Shown: positions 1-7,690, numbered from the stretch's first letter. The stretch is 17,501 nt of DNA from Planctomycetota bacterium (GCA_020344865.1 CP070830.1:2014054-2031554), one strand, 5' to 3'. Notes: generated from the letters alone by a model not told the origin. A program made the numbers and translations.

Positions 1-335
1 AGCAGCAATGCAATGGCCAGGAACAGCCAGGCTGCAAAGAATTTTCCCAAGACAGCCTGAATAACGGTGATGGGCAAGGTCAAGAGAAGTTCAATGGAGC
101 CGACCCTTCGTTCCTCGGCCCAAAGGCGCATCGCTGTGGCGGGCACCATAAAGACAAAAAGCAGCGGCAAGTTCATGAAAAACGTCCGCATGTCCGCCTG
201 TCGGGCTTCGAAGAAACCCTGCTTAAATGCGAGGTACCCCGCAAAGAACAGGAAGACAACGAGAAAGACATACGCAACGGGGGTTGTGAAATAGGATTTT
301 AGCTCTCTTTTGAATACCGACCAAAAACTATTCAT
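1..335 (-). CDS. ABC-2 type transporter permease, GldF-like (partial, C-terminus outside window)
   Basis: This is the membrane subunit of an ABC exporter, partner of the ATPase encoded just upstream. Reading leftwards from the ATG at 335, the frame stays open to the window edge and gives about 111 residues beginning MNSFWSVFKRELKSYF. That opening is typical of ABC-2 permeases, with an amphipathic N-terminal helix followed by 'TTPVAYVF'. Hydrophobic segments lie at about residues 19-35 and 52-66 and again near residue 100 to the edge. The motif RLWAEERRVGSIELLLTLPI, in the cytoplasmic stretch after the second helix, is characteristic of GldF/NosY-like permeases. A GGAG site sits 6 bases before the ATG. 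The gene starts 51 bases after the ATPase stop, so the two are probably one operon. The substrate cannot be told from sequence; GldA/GldF-type systems are often followed by a GldG-like gene, which would lie to the left. Confidence 0.88.
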   Translation of the reverse strand, partial: MNSFWSVFKRELKSYFTTPVAYVFLVVFLFFAGYLAFKQGFFEARQADMRTFFMNLPLLFVFMVPATAMRLWAEERRVGSIELLLTLPITVIQAVLGKFFAAWLFLAIALL

Positions 336-386
336 TCTCTACTCCTATACGTACTGGAATCTAACAATTACACATGCAACTAAGTC

Positions 387-1106
387 TTATGCGACCTTCG
401 TTTGGGTTATCTTACGGAACACTTCGTCGAGGCTGCAGTTGTGTTCGGATTTCAGCTTTTCCGGCGTCGAGTCTACAAGTATACTCCCTCTGGAGATGAT
501 AATCGCCCTTGAACAGACGGCCTCTACTTCTTCAAGGATGTGAGTAGATACAACAATGCACTTGTCGGCGGCCATTTTCTTTATAAGCTGTCTGACCTCA
601 TGCTTTTGATTGGGGTCCAAGCCATCAGTTGGCTCGTCGAGGATAAGCACCTCGGGGTCGTGAATTAGCGCCTGAGCGAGTCCGACCCGCCGCATATAGC
701 CTTTTGAGAGGGTTTCGATGGTCTGATGGTAAACAGACTCAATCGAACAGAGAGGGACAATTCGGTCAAGGGCATTTTTGCGCTGCTTGCCGAAAATCTG
801 CCTTGCGTCGCACACAAAGTCAAGAAAACTTCCGACTGTCATCTCGTTATATGCGGGCGAGTTCTCGGCCAGATAGCCGAGGGCCTGTCTGACTTTGACG
901 GGGTCTTTTAAGATGTCGTAGCCGCATATGGTAGCGGTTCCGGTGTCCGGCCGGAGAAAACAGGCAAGTATGCGCATAACGGTAGTCTTGCCGGCCCCGT
1001 TAGGCCCGAGAAACCCCAGAACCTGACCCTTCTGAACCTCGAACGAAACTCCATCGACCGCTACAATTGGTCCAAAACTACGCCGCAACTGCTTAACACT
1101 TATCAT
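387..1106 (-). CDS. ABC transporter ATP-binding protein, GldA-like
   Basis: This is the cytoplasmic ATPase of an ABC-2 exporter, 239 residues and full length for the family. Visible motifs are Walker A GPNGAGKTT (34-42), the signature LSKGYMRRVGLA (133-144), Walker B VLILDEPTDGLDP (153-165) and the H-loop histidine in STHILEE (His189). The signature is LSKGY rather than LSGGQ, and the Q-loop region reads YLAENSPAY. Both are known for the GldA/CcmA-like branch of ATPases that pair with ABC-2 permeases. The ATG at 1106 is preceded by an AGGA about 7 bases away. The permease gene follows 51 bases downstream on the same strand. In Bacteroidota GldA-type ATPases serve gliding, but in Planctomycetota relatives are general exporters, so no gene symbol is given. 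The transported substrate is unknown. Confidence 0.93.
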   Translation of the reverse strand: MISVKQLRRSFGPIVAVDGVSFEVQKGQVLGFLGPNGAGKTTVMRILACFLRPDTGTATICGYDILKDPVKVRQALGYLAENSPAYNEMTVGSFLDFVCDARQIFGKQRKNALDRIVPLCSIESVYHQTIETLSKGYMRRVGLAQALIHDPEVLILDEPTDGLDPNQKHEVRQLIKKMAADKCIVVSTHILEEVEAVCSRAIIISRGSILVDSTPEKLKSEHNCSLDEVFRKITQTKVA

Positions 1107-1156
1107 ATCTGTATCCTGCCAAAAGGCTTATAATTAACGGGTCGCTCTTATTGAGT

Positions 1157-1219
1157 ACCCCAATATTCAGTACCCGCCTTCCGCTGGCATCGGCTATTAA
1201 AGACAACCTCTATTGGGGT
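1157..1219. repeat. 9-bp perfect inverted repeat
   Basis: ACCCCAATA at 1157-1165 is matched exactly by TATTGGGGT at 1211-1219, with 45 bases between the arms. The left arm also overlaps a direct repeat, AGTACCC, starting at about 1154 and again at about 1169. It lies in the leader of the minus-strand ABC operon. With so long a loop and no T-run it is not a convincing terminator. It could be a regulator site or chance. Confidence 0.3.
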
Positions 1220-1240
1220 TAGAATTATAAGGACTTTTAG

Positions 1241-1705
1241 CAACTGGTCAAGACCCTAAATAATGCGTATTTGTTGAAGAAGGGCGAAATTGAGATACCT
1301 GGCCGGGACGGACTTAACAAAATTACGAATCTCGGGCGGAATTTAATTATCCCCCATACCGGCGATGGTTGGATGATAGCTTTAAAGATGACTGAAAAAT
1401 GGGTTTTTTTTGCTGTTTACGGTATGGCAAACTACCTGTGTTAATAAAAGCAGCAGCTTCAGTGTCACGGAGGGAATAGGGTGGGCAGTTTTCGGCGAGC
1501 GTTATGTAATCAGATGGATTTACCGAGCAGCCCGAAATTTCTTAGCTGTAATGTTGACGCCGTCAGCAAAAGAGGTATTATGAGTGGTTCTTTTGCGTAC
1601 ATGGGCAGCAAGGGAGATATTTGCCTTGTGACCATTTGAGTTAATAAGTTAATCATCGATAGCCGGGTCAAGGCGGTTTTGGCGGCTAAAAGAAAGGAAG
1701 TGAAC
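1241..1705 (+). pseudogene. unrecognised gene remnant before the MNIO-like gene
   Basis: No intact gene spans this stretch, but parts of it read like eroded coding sequence on the plus strand. Frame A is open from 1241 to the TAA at 1442-1444 without a good start and contains KKGEIEIPGRDGLNKITNLG and IPHTGDGWMIALKMTEKW. Frame B, open from 1448 to the TGA at 1637-1639, contains FLSCNVDAVSKRGIMSGSF and AYMGSKGDICLVTI. After that TGA the same frame resumes with VNKLIIDSRVKAVLAAKRKE, right up to the next gene's start. The composition and spacing suggest the C-terminal half of a gene that once preceded the next one in an operon, broken by a frameshift near 1445 and a nonsense codon at 1637. I do not recognise the family. 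A T8 run lies at about 1405-1412. It could also be plain intergenic sequence that is open by chance. Confidence 0.4.
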
Positions 1706-1706
1706 A

Positions 1707-2609
1707 ATGGCAAAGAAGGTAAGTTTGGGCGTTATGGAACAGTCGATAATGCGGCAAGAGACCATCAGCGAGAAGGAAGCGGCAGAGATTAGAGAGGTAT
1801 TTGACCGTGTGACACACGTTGAAGGCAAGTATTTGAAGACTTTGGGGCTTCTGAAGGCGAGAGTGAAGACCCTTGGAGACGGAAAACCCTTGATTCTGCA
1901 CGCTCAGTACCCCACCAAGGGCGATGATATCCTGAATATGGCGAACTCAGCCTTCAGGGACCAGCTCGGCGATGAGTTTGCGCGGATAATTGATATTTTC
2001 GATCCGGAGTTGTTCTCGTTTCACCTGGGATTCTCCTGTGAGAAACTAAAATCGGGCGGACAGTTCGACTTCACCAGGGGTTTGTCCGAGGTTCTTCCAG
2101 AGGAGGTGGTCAGGCAAAGAATCTTGGACAACGTAGCGTTCGTGAAAAAGACATATCTGAAAAGGGGCGAGATAATTCTGGAAAACCTCGATTATAACCC
2201 GAAGGAGGTGAGCGGGGCCTACGAGTACGTCTGTGACCCCGATTTCATTAACGATATATTAACCGCCAGCGGCTGCCGAATGCTGCTTGATATTGGGCAT
2301 GCTAACTGCAGCGCGCAAAATATGGGCTACGATGACGTTATGTCTTTTATCTACAAGTTGCCTCTGGAAAAGGTCGCTGAGGTGCATATGTCCGGCGCCG
2401 GAAGAAAGGATGGGCTCGCTCACGATACACACCATCCCATTAATAAAGAAGGACAGCCGGAAGTTGAATACTTCGAAGAGGCCTTGAAATCCGGGCGTAT
2501 GACAGGCCTGGCCGCGGTAACACTGGAAACGTTCGAGGACATCATACCACAACTCGAATTATTGAGAAGCGTTTTGCAGCGGTCTGGATATACGATAGCG
2601 GGGTTATAA
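1707..2609 (+). CDS. TIM-barrel protein resembling DUF692 / multinuclear non-heme iron oxidative enzymes (MNIO)
   Basis: This 300-residue protein has the pattern of possible metal ligands seen in the DUF692/MbnB-TglH family: His65 (ILHAQYP), His106 (FSFHLGFS), Glu159-Asn160 (ILENLDY), Asp195 and His198 (LLDIGHAN), His227 (EVHMSG), Asp240 and His242 (HDTHHPI) and Glu274 (TLETFED). The stretch from 'SGCRMLLD' through 'LPLEKVAEVHMSG' to 'HDTHHPI' has the family's order and spacing. Known members carry two or three iron ions and oxidise cysteine-containing peptides, usually with a partner protein and a small precursor, neither of which is visible here. The 'DIGHAN' and metal pattern also recalls endonuclease IV and xylose-isomerase-like barrels, so a sugar isomerase is the main alternative. 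The N-terminal strand is less family-like. An AAGGAAGTGA site precedes the ATG, and an in-frame TGA lies one codon upstream, fixing the start. The next gene begins 15 bases downstream, so they are probably co-transcribed. Confidence 0.7.
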   Translation: MAKKVSLGVMEQSIMRQETISEKEAAEIREVFDRVTHVEGKYLKTLGLLKARVKTLGDGKPLILHAQYPTKGDDILNMANSAFRDQLGDEFARIIDIFDPELFSFHLGFSCEKLKSGGQFDFTRGLSEVLPEEVVRQRILDNVAFVKKTYLKRGEIILENLDYNPKEVSGAYEYVCDPDFINDILTASGCRMLLDIGHANCSAQNMGYDDVMSFIYKLPLEKVAEVHMSGAGRKDGLAHDTHHPINKEGQPEVEYFEEALKSGRMTGLAAVTLETFEDIIPQLELLRSVLQRSGYTIAGL

Positions 2610-2624
2610 ACACAAGGAGGAAAA

Positions 2625-3905
2625 ATGTTGAATGACAACGTTGCGGCTAATCGAGCCCGTGTGGAGAGACTGAGTGCAAAAGGAGTAAACATCCTGGCAC
2701 CGGAATCGGTCATTGTTGGAGAAGAAGTCAATCCTGACAACGTGGAAGCGGGAGTGGTGGTCGGCCCGGGAACAAAGATTCTGGGCACAGAAACGATGAT
2801 TGGAGCTGGCACCGAAATCCAGGGTATGGCTATCATCAAGAACAGCCTGGTCGGTAGGAATTGCAACCTGGCTGCCGGGGAGTATGCAGACTCGGTGCTT
2901 CTGGATAGGTGCTCCACTGTCGGTTGGGCCAGAGTGCGGGGCCACAGCGCCTGGGAAGAAGAATCCAACAGTTCCCACAATTGTGATACCAAAATGACGG
3001 TTTTGGGATACAAGATAACTCTGGGATCGTTAATCAACTTTTGCAATGTCCTTATGCTCGGTGGCACCAGCCCACGCCTGGAAGTGGGAGCGGAAGTCGG
3101 GTCCGGGACAATCAATTTCAATTTCCTGCCCTTTGGGCCGACGGTGGGAGCGTTGATCAAACCTTCCACCGTAGTGGGCTCGATGGAATCTCCCTTCCTG
3201 GTCTGCGACGGCGCACCAACGAGATATACCTTCATAGGCGGTCATTCCAGTATCGTCGCTCCCGTTGTAATAGGTCTGGGTATCGTTGTCGCTGCCACAT
3301 CAAGGGTCAACCCCGGAATATATGCCGATGACAAATTGGTCGGCGGCGGAAATATCGAAAAGCCCCTGATACTGGATGTCTCCAAGGTCAGAGTTCTCAA
3401 GGACATAGCGCCAAAATACGAGATTCTCATCCGCCAGATGGCAATAACAGAAGCTTTTCGAAGATGGTGCAACGTTCGGGTAGCCTGGGCCAAGAGAAAC
3501 AATCTGGACGAATTCGAAATAAAGCTGTTCGAAGGCTTTACAGCCAAAGTTGATAAGTATATAAAAGCCCTTGAGGCCTATGGCGATAACATGGCCAAGT
3601 ATCTGTTGGCAAGCGATGACAACTCCAGGCCCGACAGTTTGGTGCAGAACAAGGCGATCGCCACTAGGTGGAACGAGGAGGTCAAAGCTCAGATCAAAGC
3701 CGCCGTTACTGAGGAGACCGGCTATGCAGAGGCCACGGCGGGGCTGAACTCGGAATTGGATAGGGTAACTCAAGAGGGAGTTGGCGGGGACAAGCAATTC
3801 TATGGCGCGCTGGCTAAATTGAGCTATTTGAGTACAGAGGTGAAAGCGGCCAGGGAATATTTCTCAGGACTAGTTGAAACCATAGTTCGTCGAGCGAGGA
3901 CCTAA
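2625..3905 (+). CDS. left-handed beta-helix protein related to sugar nucleotidyltransferase C-terminal domains
   Basis: This is a 426-residue protein with two parts. Residues about 20-240 hold hexapeptide-repeat sequence (for example VVVGPGTKILGTETMIGAG and FIGGHSSIVAPVVIGLGIVV), which forms a left-handed beta-helix. Residues about 250-426 are mostly helical and charged. The segment KMTVLGYKITLGSLINF followed by LMLGGTS and 'EVGSGTINFNF' resembles the helix domain of UDP-sugar pyrophosphorylase-like proteins. The N-terminal nucleotidyltransferase domain (GxGTRM loop) is missing, so pyrophosphorylase activity is not expected. An acyl- or acetyltransferase, binding or scaffold role is possible. 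A strong AAGGAGG site precedes the ATG, and the gene lies 15 bases after the MNIO-like gene. The deacetylase relic's ATG follows the TAA directly. With the two DUF4954 proteins it makes three LbH proteins in one locus. The exact function is unknown. Confidence 0.75.
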   Translation: MLNDNVAANRARVERLSAKGVNILAPESVIVGEEVNPDNVEAGVVVGPGTKILGTETMIGAGTEIQGMAIIKNSLVGRNCNLAAGEYADSVLLDRCSTVGWARVRGHSAWEEESNSSHNCDTKMTVLGYKITLGSLINFCNVLMLGGTSPRLEVGAEVGSGTINFNFLPFGPTVGALIKPSTVVGSMESPFLVCDGAPTRYTFIGGHSSIVAPVVIGLGIVVAATSRVNPGIYADDKLVGGGNIEKPLILDVSKVRVLKDIAPKYEILIRQMAITEAFRRWCNVRVAWAKRNNLDEFEIKLFEGFTAKVDKYIKALEAYGDNMAKYLLASDDNSRPDSLVQNKAIATRWNEEVKAQIKAAVTEETGYAEATAGLNSELDRVTQEGVGGDKQFYGALAKLSYLSTEVKAAREYFSGLVETIVRRART

Positions 3906-4765
3906 ATGCAGAACGCAAATCAAGGAAGAATTCGAATTTATTCGGTTAGTCGGCAACGAAAGACGTGTCTGCTCAACACCGCAAGGGATCTCAAGGCACT
4001 GGCAGGGCGAGCGTGAATGCTTTCTATTCATTAGTGATCGCGATGACGATGTCGCAGCAGGAGCTGGGCTGTTAATACGACTGGCTGAACGGGAAAATAT
4101 CCCTGTAGACATACTCATTGTTACTGACAGAAGTATGGGCTATTGCAGTCTGGATGAAAAGGAGACAGTATCGAAAATTCGCCGTGAAGAAGCTTTTCAA
4201 TGCTACCAGTTTCCTGGTGTTCCCAAGGAAAAGATAATCTGGCTTTCCCGCCTGCCATGTTGATGGATACCGTGGCCGACGTCCAGCCTCTTCCGCCGAT
4301 AAGTTTGTGATTGAGGGCTTTGCGGGCCTGCAGAATGCTTTCACCTACCATCTGCGAAAGATTCGTCCCACACAATGTTTCCTGCCTCCTTCCGAAGACC
4401 AGCAAGCGACCCATTGGATTTTTCACGAAGAGTTTCTTATTGGTCTTTTCCATGCCTCCGGCAGCATCTGGCCGGAACTGGGCGGGCCTTTGGACAAGAT
4501 TCCCTATACCGACGAAATAGCGGTCTACTGTGGTTTTCCAGAACCGCCACAGCTAAAAATGCTTGCGCCTGTATCTTTCCCTGACAAGAAACTCAGCACC
4601 ATTGCGGCATTCCGCTCCAAAAGACAGATAGGCTCAATAATAGATATTGTCAGACACACCGGTCCTGAACAATACGTAAAGGCACTGGAGTTTAAACTTT
4701 ATAACCCTCGCCGGTATAGGGACCTGTTTGGAGAAGAAGGAATAATAGACTTCACCGATAGGTAA
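3906..4765 (+). pseudogene. PIG-L/LmbE-like deacetylase, broken by two frameshifts
   Basis: An intact relative would be a zinc-dependent N-deacetylase of about 285 residues. Three frames must be joined. The ATG at 3906 reads MQNA, then one extra A in the AAA at 3917-3919 shifts the frame. Frame 1 then reads from IKEEFEFIRLVGNERR through FISDRDDDVAAGAGLL, LIVTDRSMGY and KIRREEAF to a TGA at 4261. A second indel near 4240-4245 returns to the frame of GFPACHVDGYRGRRPAS, GLQNAFTYHLRKIRPTQ and AVYCGFPEPP, ending at 4765. The family's first metal motif, normally PHxDDx, is here SDRDDD. The second, normally HPDH, is replaced by QQATHW. Loss of metal ligands together with two frameshifts argues for true decay rather than only sequencing error. 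The ATG abuts the stop of the LbH gene, so it was translationally linked to it. The longest surviving frame has only a GTG at 4307 with no clear ribosome site. Confidence 0.82.
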
Positions 4766-4980
4766 AATGCTACACCTTTGTTTACTAAACGTCGTAACAG
4801 ATAAAGATTTGTATACACTCGCTCTGAAGCAAGGATTTTTCTGTCATAGAGATATCAGAGCTTCGGGGCTTTGTCAATGAAGGGAAACTCCGGCAGTCCA
4901 GTTGAATAACAAGCAAAAGGTAAGTGCTTCGAGGTGCAGCTTATATACGGGCAAATTCCTGGAAATACAATATAATAATG

Positions 4981-5008
4981 TTGATTTACCCATCAAAGCG
5001 AGTATAAT
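4981..5008 (+). promoter_or_regulatory. sigma70-type promoter for the first DUF4954 gene
   Basis: TTGATT at 4981-4986 is followed after 16 bases by a perfect TATAAT at 5003-5008, predicting a start near 5015 and a leader of about 155 bases. A second TATAAT at 4971-4976 lies just upstream but lacks a good -35 box. The position, before a gene that follows a 407-base gap, supports its use. Confidence 0.6.
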
Positions 5009-5112
5009 ATCGGTTTTTAATTAGGCAAGCAGACACCAAGGGACACCTTCATTAAAAAACAGGGTCTCTGCTTTGAGATTTAGCTCGTTGTCCTGTTAGC
5101 TATTCATAGGCA

Positions 5113-5134
5113 GGGGTTAAGGCGTCTTTACCCC
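5113..5134 (+). repeat. hairpin in the leader of the first DUF4954 gene
   Basis: GGGGTTAA at 5113-5120 can pair with TTTACCCC at 5127-5134 (one T-T mismatch) across a 6-base loop. It ends about 26 bases before the ribosome binding site. It might tune translation or mRNA stability, but a chance hairpin cannot be excluded. Confidence 0.3.
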
Positions 5135-5172
5135 AGCGGATAGTTTAGAGCCGGCAGCCTGAGGAGTATAGA

Positions 5173-7164
5173 ATGTCATCGGAATTTCGCGTGTTATCTG
5201 AAGCCGAGATTGTTCAGTTGGAAAAACAAGGGTGCAGTTGCTCGGATTGGACAGGTATCGAGGTCGCAGAGAAGTTCAATCCCGAGAGGGTAAAGTTTAC
5301 GCATTTCTCCGGCAAGGTGAAGTTAGGCGTGTTTGAAAAGCAGGTGTCTTTTTCAGGGGGTCTTACTAAGCCAGCCGGGATAAGCAACGCGACGATTCAC
5401 AACTGCATAATCGGCAATAACGTCTATATTGACCAAATCAGAAATTACGTTGCCAACTACGTAATCGAAGATGATGTGCTGATCGAGAACGTTGATTTAT
5501 TAGCCGTGGAGGGTGAAAGTTCCTTCGGTAACGGGACAGAAGTGGCTGTTGTTAACGAGGCCGGCGGCAGGGAAATACCCATCTATGACGAATTGTCCGC
5601 TCACATTGCCTACATAATAGCGTTTTACCGGCACAGGCCGAAGGTAGTTGAAAACCTGCGAAAAATGATAGCTGACTACACGGCCTCTGTAACATCTTCT
5701 ATGGGTGTCGTGGCAGAGGACGCCAAGCTTATCAACTGCAGAATTATTAAGAATACTAAAATAGGTCCCTCAAGTGTTATCGAGGGGGTCGACAGACTGG
5801 AGAATGGTTCGGTCAACAGCTGTCCGAAGGACCCTGTTTATATTGGTGCGGGGGTATTTGCGGAGGATTTTATTGCTTGCAGCGGCTCGAAGATTACCGA
5901 CGGCACGATAATATCCAGATGCTTCGTGGGCCAAGGTACCGTATTGGCCAAGCAATATTCCGCAGAGAATTCGGTGTACTTCGCTAACTGCGGCGGCTTT
6001 CATGGTGAGGCCTGTTCGATATTTGCTGGTCCTTATACGGTCACGCATCATAAGTCGACGCTGCTTATCGCAGGGCTGTTTTCCTTTTTGAATGCGGGCA
6101 GCGGAACCAACCAAAGCAACCATATGTACAAGCTCGGACCGGCGCATCAGGGTATTGTGGAGGGCGGTTCCAAGACCGCCAGCGATTCATATATACTCTG
6201 GCCAGCAAAGGTCGGGGCCTTCACCGTTGTGATGGGAAGACACTATAGAAATTCGGATACTTCGGATTTGCCTTTTTCATACATGATTGAGCACGAAGAC
6301 GAAAGCGTTCTTGTGCCCGGTGTGAATTTGCGGAGCGTGGGTACCGTTCGAGATGCTCGAAAATGGCAGAAACGCGATAGACGCAAGAGCCCCAAAAAGC
6401 TCGACCACATAAACTTTAAGCTCTTGAGCCCCTATACTGTTCAGAAGATGCTTAATGGCTGCCAGCTGCTCAGGAACCTAAAAGCGACGTCCGGTGAGAA
6501 CACGGAATACTTCACCTACCATGACGTCAGGATTAAGGGCTCATCGCTTGACCGCGGCATTGAACTGTACCAGATTGCGATAGACAAGTTTTTGGGTAAT
6601 TGTCTTATTAAGCGGCTGGAGAACAGTCAGTTCAAGGATGTTGGCGAGCTTCGAGCGGCACTGACGGCGGAAGCCTCGATAGGGGCAGGCAAATGGCTGG
6701 ACTTGGCGGGTTTGTTTGCTCCGGAGGAAGCTGTGCAGAAGATGCTTGATGACGTGGAAGTCGGAGCCATCAACACTCTTGAACAGGCAGCAGAAACCCT
6801 TCGAGAGATGCATGATAATTATCAGTCATATGAGTGGACGTGGGCGGCAAACGTATTGCAGCAGCGGCTTGGCAAAACTATCGAGCAAATAACAGCCGAT
6901 GACATTATCGGGATGGCAACAATGTGGAAGAAAGCCGTGGTCGCACTTGACCACAAGCTGTATGCAGATGCCAAGAAGGAGTTTCACGGCACGGCTCAAA
7001 TCGGATACGGTCTGGATGGTGACGAGGGGACGAAACGTGCCGACTTCGAACAGGTCAGAGGGGTTTTTGAAGAAAATAGTTTCGTATCTGAAATTGAAAA
7101 ACATATAATCAGCAAAACGGCGCTCTGCGATGAGCTTATCAGTCGAATGGGAAAATTGCGTTGA
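5173..7164 (+). CDS. DUF4954 family protein, left-handed beta-helix (copy A)
   Basis: This 663-residue protein is full length for DUF4954. It opens with the family's 'LEKQGCSCSDW' segment. Residues about 40-140 and 185-300 hold hexapeptide-like strands (NATIHNCIIGNNVYI, ENSVYFANCGGFHGEA), then comes the diagnostic block GEACSIFAGPYTVTHHKST (278-296) with FLNAGSGTNQSNHMYKLGP after it. Next come KVGAFTVVMGRHY, SDTSDLPFS and a conserved KWQKRDRRK element, and the last 230 residues are helical. The biochemical function of DUF4954 is unknown. The fold is typical of acyl- and acetyltransferases acting on sugars, and the paired histidines His292-His293 are candidate catalytic residues (inference). 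The start is set by GAGGAG 8 bases upstream and by alignment with copy B. It has its own promoter at 4981-5008. The acetate kinase relic and copy B follow on the same strand. Confidence 0.9.
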   Translation: MSSEFRVLSEAEIVQLEKQGCSCSDWTGIEVAEKFNPERVKFTHFSGKVKLGVFEKQVSFSGGLTKPAGISNATIHNCIIGNNVYIDQIRNYVANYVIEDDVLIENVDLLAVEGESSFGNGTEVAVVNEAGGREIPIYDELSAHIAYIIAFYRHRPKVVENLRKMIADYTASVTSSMGVVAEDAKLINCRIIKNTKIGPSSVIEGVDRLENGSVNSCPKDPVYIGAGVFAEDFIACSGSKITDGTIISRCFVGQGTVLAKQYSAENSVYFANCGGFHGEACSIFAGPYTVTHHKSTLLIAGLFSFLNAGSGTNQSNHMYKLGPAHQGIVEGGSKTASDSYILWPAKVGAFTVVMGRHYRNSDTSDLPFSYMIEHEDESVLVPGVNLRSVGTVRDARKWQKRDRRKSPKKLDHINFKLLSPYTVQKMLNGCQLLRNLKATSGENTEYFTYHDVRIKGSSLDRGIELYQIAIDKFLGNCLIKRLENSQFKDVGELRAALTAEASIGAGKWLDLAGLFAPEEAVQKMLDDVEVGAINTLEQAAETLREMHDNYQSYEWTWAANVLQQRLGKTIEQITADDIIGMATMWKKAVVALDHKLYADAKKEFHGTAQIGYGLDGDEGTKRADFEQVRGVFEENSFVSEIEKHIISKTALCDELISRMGKLR

Positions 7165-7278
7165 GATGAACCATATTTAAGTAAGGTGCAGTTTATGAGA
7201 GCAGCAATTCAACCAGACTGTGCCTAAATGAGCGATTGGCCTTTCGCTGCCGAGAGAGTGAGCAAATTTAAATACTCC

Positions 7279-7306
7279 TTGCATTTGTCAAATCTGGTGC
7301 TAAAAT
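7279..7306 (+). promoter_or_regulatory. candidate sigma70 promoter between the DUF4954 copies
   Basis: TTGCAT at 7279-7284, a 16-base spacer and TAAAAT at 7301-7306 make a fair sigma70 match in the 540-base gap before DUF4954 copy B. It may once have driven the acetate kinase gene and now could serve copy B, ACP and nagB. Confidence 0.42.
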
Positions 7307-7316
7307 ACAAAATTAG

Positions 7317-7345
7317 TTGACACACGCCGACAAAATTGTTACGAA
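7317..7345 (+). promoter_or_regulatory. second candidate promoter with perfect -35 box
   Basis: TTGACA at 7317-7322 is a perfect -35 hexamer. After 17 bases comes TACGAA at 7340-7345, a weak -10. It overlaps the region just downstream of the TTGCAT/TAAAAT pair, so the two may be alternatives. Confidence 0.3.
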
Positions 7346-7444
7346 TCTCACCTTTCAGAGAAGTTGAAAGGAAGCAAGGTGGGTATCGTAAACGACTTTA
7401 AGCAACAAATAATCGCAAAATCGATGTCTGTTGCTTTGCCTTAG

Positions 7445-7690
7445 GGAAATGACGAACGAATTATTCAGGTAGTCTTTACCGGCGGAATAGGTGGAAACGC
7501 TGTGATGGTCCGTCAGAAGATATGCACAAACCTAAAACAAATTGGCATTGAGCTTAACTGAGAAGCAAACGCAGGTGCAAAGAGTATAGAGGCCGATATC
7601 AGTGGTTCCGACAGCAAAGTGAGAATTTTTGTCATTCCCACAAATGAAGAAGCCGCTATTGCTCATGATACTTATGAACTGGCCGGGTAG
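7445..7690 (+). pseudogene. ackA: acetate kinase C-terminal remnant
   Basis: The plus-strand frame reads VVFTGGIGGNAVMVRQKI, then a few residues later IGIELN, a TGA at 7559-7561, then EANAGAKSIEADISGSDSK, VRIFVIPTNEEAAIAHDTYE and a TAG at 7688-7690. This matches in order the end of acetate kinases: the FTxGIGEN phosphate-binding segment, the 'LGIxLDxxxN' turn, the 'DSKVxVxVIPTNEE' strand and the final helix. The glutamate of GIGEN is glycine here. A further in-frame TAG lies upstream at 7442-7444, and the N-terminal three quarters of the protein (about 300 residues) are absent. It is therefore a decayed fragment, not a working enzyme. An intact acetate kinase makes ATP from acetyl phosphate, or the reverse. 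It ends 14 bases before DUF4954 copy B, as expected if the two once formed an operon. Confidence 0.82.

Larger units (their letters stand above)
4766..5172. other. intergenic region before the first DUF4954 gene
   Basis: No coding sequence is supported in these 407 bases on either strand. The stretch is A+T-rich in its second half and holds a good sigma70-type promoter (4981-5008), a small hairpin (5113-5134) and a GAGGAG ribosome site just before the next ATG. A short palindrome, GTTTACTAAAC, lies at 4780-4790 shortly after the deacetylase relic. No U-tailed terminator was seen. Confidence 0.6.

Noticed and set aside
1707..2609. Endonuclease IV (nfo) assignment for the TIM-barrel protein
   Set aside because: The DIGHAN and HDTH elements recall it, but the order and spacing of the SGC-LLLD, LPLEKV-EVHMSG and HDTHHP segments fit DUF692 better, and the N-terminal half lacks endonuclease IV motifs.
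2420..3235. Long minus-strand open frame (271 codons) opposite the MNIO-like and LbH genes
   Set aside because: It is antisense to two genes with clear family features and ribosome sites, has a composition rich in Pro, Ser, Thr and Arg typical of shadow frames, and shows no motif.
3300..3797. Minus-strand open frame of 165 codons inside the LbH gene
   Set aside because: Antisense shadow of the helical tail of the 426-residue protein; no ribosome site or recognisable domain.
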